From: Streptomyces cathayae
GTDB lineage: Bacteria > Actinomycetota > Actinomycetes > Streptomycetales > Streptomycetaceae
Reading direction: 5' to 3'
NCBI RefSeq assembly: GCF_029760955.1
Contig: NZ_CP121682.1
Coordinates: 2,790,001-2,854,000, forward strand
DNA: 64,000 nt
The position numbers and the translations under genes were made by a program. The notes below the pieces were generated by a model. The model had not been told where the DNA came from and did not search any database. It saw only the letters and a program-made list of their open reading frames with translations. How positions within the stretch are numbered: the first letter of the stretch is position 1; the number at the start of each line of letters is the position of its first letter. Shown piece after piece: positions 62,627-64,000 of the stretch.

Positions 62627-64000
62627 TCACTCGGGTGCCGGGGGCCGCTCGCCGGTCATGCCCAGGCGTGCCTGTTCCTCCTCGACGATCCGGCGCGCCA
62701 ACTCGGTGTCCGAGACGTCGACCGCGTCCGGGGTGGCTTCGGCCACGGCGCTGCGGCGGGCGTAGGCGTCGAACAGGCGGGTCTTGTCCTCCAGCATCCT
62801 CACCATGCGCTCGTCCACTCCCCCGGTGGCGAGGAGGCGGTGCACGCAGACCGGCCTGACCTGGCCCATGCGGTGGGCCCGGGCCACCGCCTGGTGCTCG
62901 AGGGTCGGCTTGATCTGGGGTTCGCAGAGGACGACGACCGAGGCGGCCTGCATGTTGAGGCCGACGCCCGCCGCCTGGATCTGCGCCAGGAGCACCGCGG
63001 GGCCCGGGACAGCGGCGAAGTCGTCGACGATCTGCTGCCGCCGTCCGGCCGGGACGCTTCCGGTGAGCGGACCGAACACCGCGGTGCCGTCAGCGGGTGC
63101 CGCGTCGGGTGCCGCGTCGAGTGTCTCCCTCACCACGCCCAGGACGTCCTTGAAGTAGGAGAAGACCACCGTCTTCTGCCCGTTCTCACCGGCCTCCTGG
63201 ACGATCTCCCGGAGCCGTTCCAGCTTGGCCGACTTCCCGGGGCGCGCGTACGCGGCCCTGCGCATCGCCATGAAGTTGCCGGCGCGCACGGCCTCGCGGT
63301 AGGCCTCCTCGTCCGAGGCGCTCGGTTCCTCCCACTCGTCGGTCTGCTGGAGGCTCGGCAGTTCCGTCAGCACGTCCTCCTGGTTGCGTCGCAGGTAGAC
63401 CGGGGCGACGGCCTTGCGGAAGGCGACCGATCCGGCCGGCGCGTCCCCCTCGCCGAGGGACTCCGCGACGTCGCCGTCGAGCATCCGGACCAGGTTGCGG
63501 AACTCCGCGACCCGGTTCTCCATCGGGGTTCCGGTCATGAAGAGGACGCGCTCGCAGTGTTCCGCCCACAGGGCGACCGCCTGGGACCGCTTGGCCTTCG
63601 GGTTCTTCACGGAGTGCGCCTCGTCGACCACGAGCAGCCCGACCTCGCCCCCTCCCGGCGCGGGGAATCCGCGCAGCGCGTCGAACGTGGTCACCCCGAC
63701 CCCGCCCCGCCCCTTCCAGTCGGCGAACGCGTCGTGCCGGTCGGGGCCGTGGAGCACGCTGACCCGCAGGGCGCTGCGGCTCTCGATCTCCCGGGTCCAG
63801 TTCACCAGGACGCTCGCCGGGCAGACGACCATGAAGTGGCTCTGCCCCTCGGCGGCCAGATGGGCCAGCACCGCGATCGCCTGGATGGTCTTGCCGAGCC
63901 CCATCTCGTCGCCGAGTACCACCTTGTGCTGCGCGAGGGCGAACCGCGCGCCGAACGCCTGGTAACCGCGCAGGGAGACCCGCCGATGGGAGTCGTCGAG
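62627..64000 (-). CDS. SNF2-family helicase (partial, N-terminus beyond window)
   Basis: The frame stays open to base 64000; about 457 C-terminal residues are visible. Motif I GDEMGLGKT, motif Ia SVLVNWTREIESR, motif II DEAHSVKNPKAK, motif III MTGTPMENR, motif IV-like KTVVFSYFKD, motif V AAGVGLNMQAA, motif VI QAVARAHRMGQ are all present in order. The upstream visible part ends in LRGYQAFGARFALAQHKVVL. A DNA-dependent ATPase that moves nucleic-acid-bound proteins or acts in repair. Confidence 0.93.
   Translation of the reverse strand, partial: LDDSHRRVSLRGYQAFGARFALAQHKVVLGDEMGLGKTIQAIAVLAHLAAEGQSHFMVVCPASVLVNWTREIESRSALRVSVLHGPDRHDAFADWKGRGGVGVTTFDALRGFPAPGGGEVGLLVVDEAHSVKNPKAKRSQAVALWAEHCERVLFMTGTPMENRVAEFRNLVRMLDGDVAESLGEGDAPAGSVAFRKAVAPVYLRRNQEDVLTELPSLQQTDEWEEPSASDEEAYREAVRAGNFMAMRRAAYARPGKSAKLERLREIVQEAGENGQKTVVFSYFKDVLGVVRETLDAAPDAAPADGTAVFGPLTGSVPAGRRQQIVDDFAAVPGPAVLLAQIQAAGVGLNMQAASVVVLCEPQIKPTLEHQAVARAHRMGQVRPVCVHRLLATGGVDERMVRMLEDKTRLFDAYARRSAVAEATPDAVDVSDTELARRIVEEEQARLGMTGERPPAPE

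Overview
The window is high-GC actinobacterial chromosome, almost certainly Streptomyces. Signs are the strong third-position GC, frequent GTG starts, purine-rich ribosome sites, and families typical of the genus (XRE/DUF5753 + DUF397 pairs, a SpoIIE-type PAS/GAF/PP2C/ATPase protein, septum-formation and SPOR-like proteins). The order peptide transporter - typA - orphan peptide-binding lipoprotein - sdh recalls the bldK neighbourhood of the S. coelicolor chromosome; that synteny is from memory, not computed. No rRNA, tRNA, CRISPR array, integrase or insertion sequence was recognised.

Layout. 1-6.5 kb is accessory: a winged-helix/zinc-ribbon protein, a WhiJ/Scr-like trio (ATPase, XRE-DUF5753, DUF397), an AbiE-like antitoxin with an internally deleted AbiEii toxin flanked by a 23-bp near-repeat, and a lone BtrH-domain protein. 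6.5-13.8 kb holds a tandem-HTH TetR-like regulator divergent from a membrane protein, small membrane proteins and an S9 peptidase. 13.9-25.5 kb carries two tandem five-gene oligopeptide ABC transporter operons, both on the minus strand. 26.2-35.2 kb has typA, a peptide-binding lipoprotein with a very long charged linker, and a three-subunit succinate dehydrogenase/fumarate reductase operon. 35.2-40.5 kb has a glycosidase-like protein, an acetyltransferase, and SpoIIE- and RsbW-like signalling proteins.

40.7-46.5 kb is the most unusual locus. A Fe-S-type winged-helix regulator, an NnrS-like membrane protein and a 951-residue membrane-cupredoxin-nitrite-reductase-like fusion form an operon joined by 4-bp overlaps. 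It is divergent from a hemerythrin-DUF2249 gene across a short promoter region with a 14-bp perfect palindrome. It looks like a self-contained nitrite/nitric-oxide module.

46.6-64 kb is mostly ordinary: NUDIX, SPOR-like, GntR/UTRA regulator with paired upstream repeats, septum-formation protein, secreted subtilase, CPBP protease overlapping a histidine kinase, two short-chain dehydrogenases, a basic stress-like protein, FUSC transporter, an isochorismatase-MFS operon with a LysR gene and LysR-type box, a membrane protein, and a SNF2 helicase cut by the right edge. Convergent gene pairs are commonly separated by strong inverted repeats, several overlapping stop codons.
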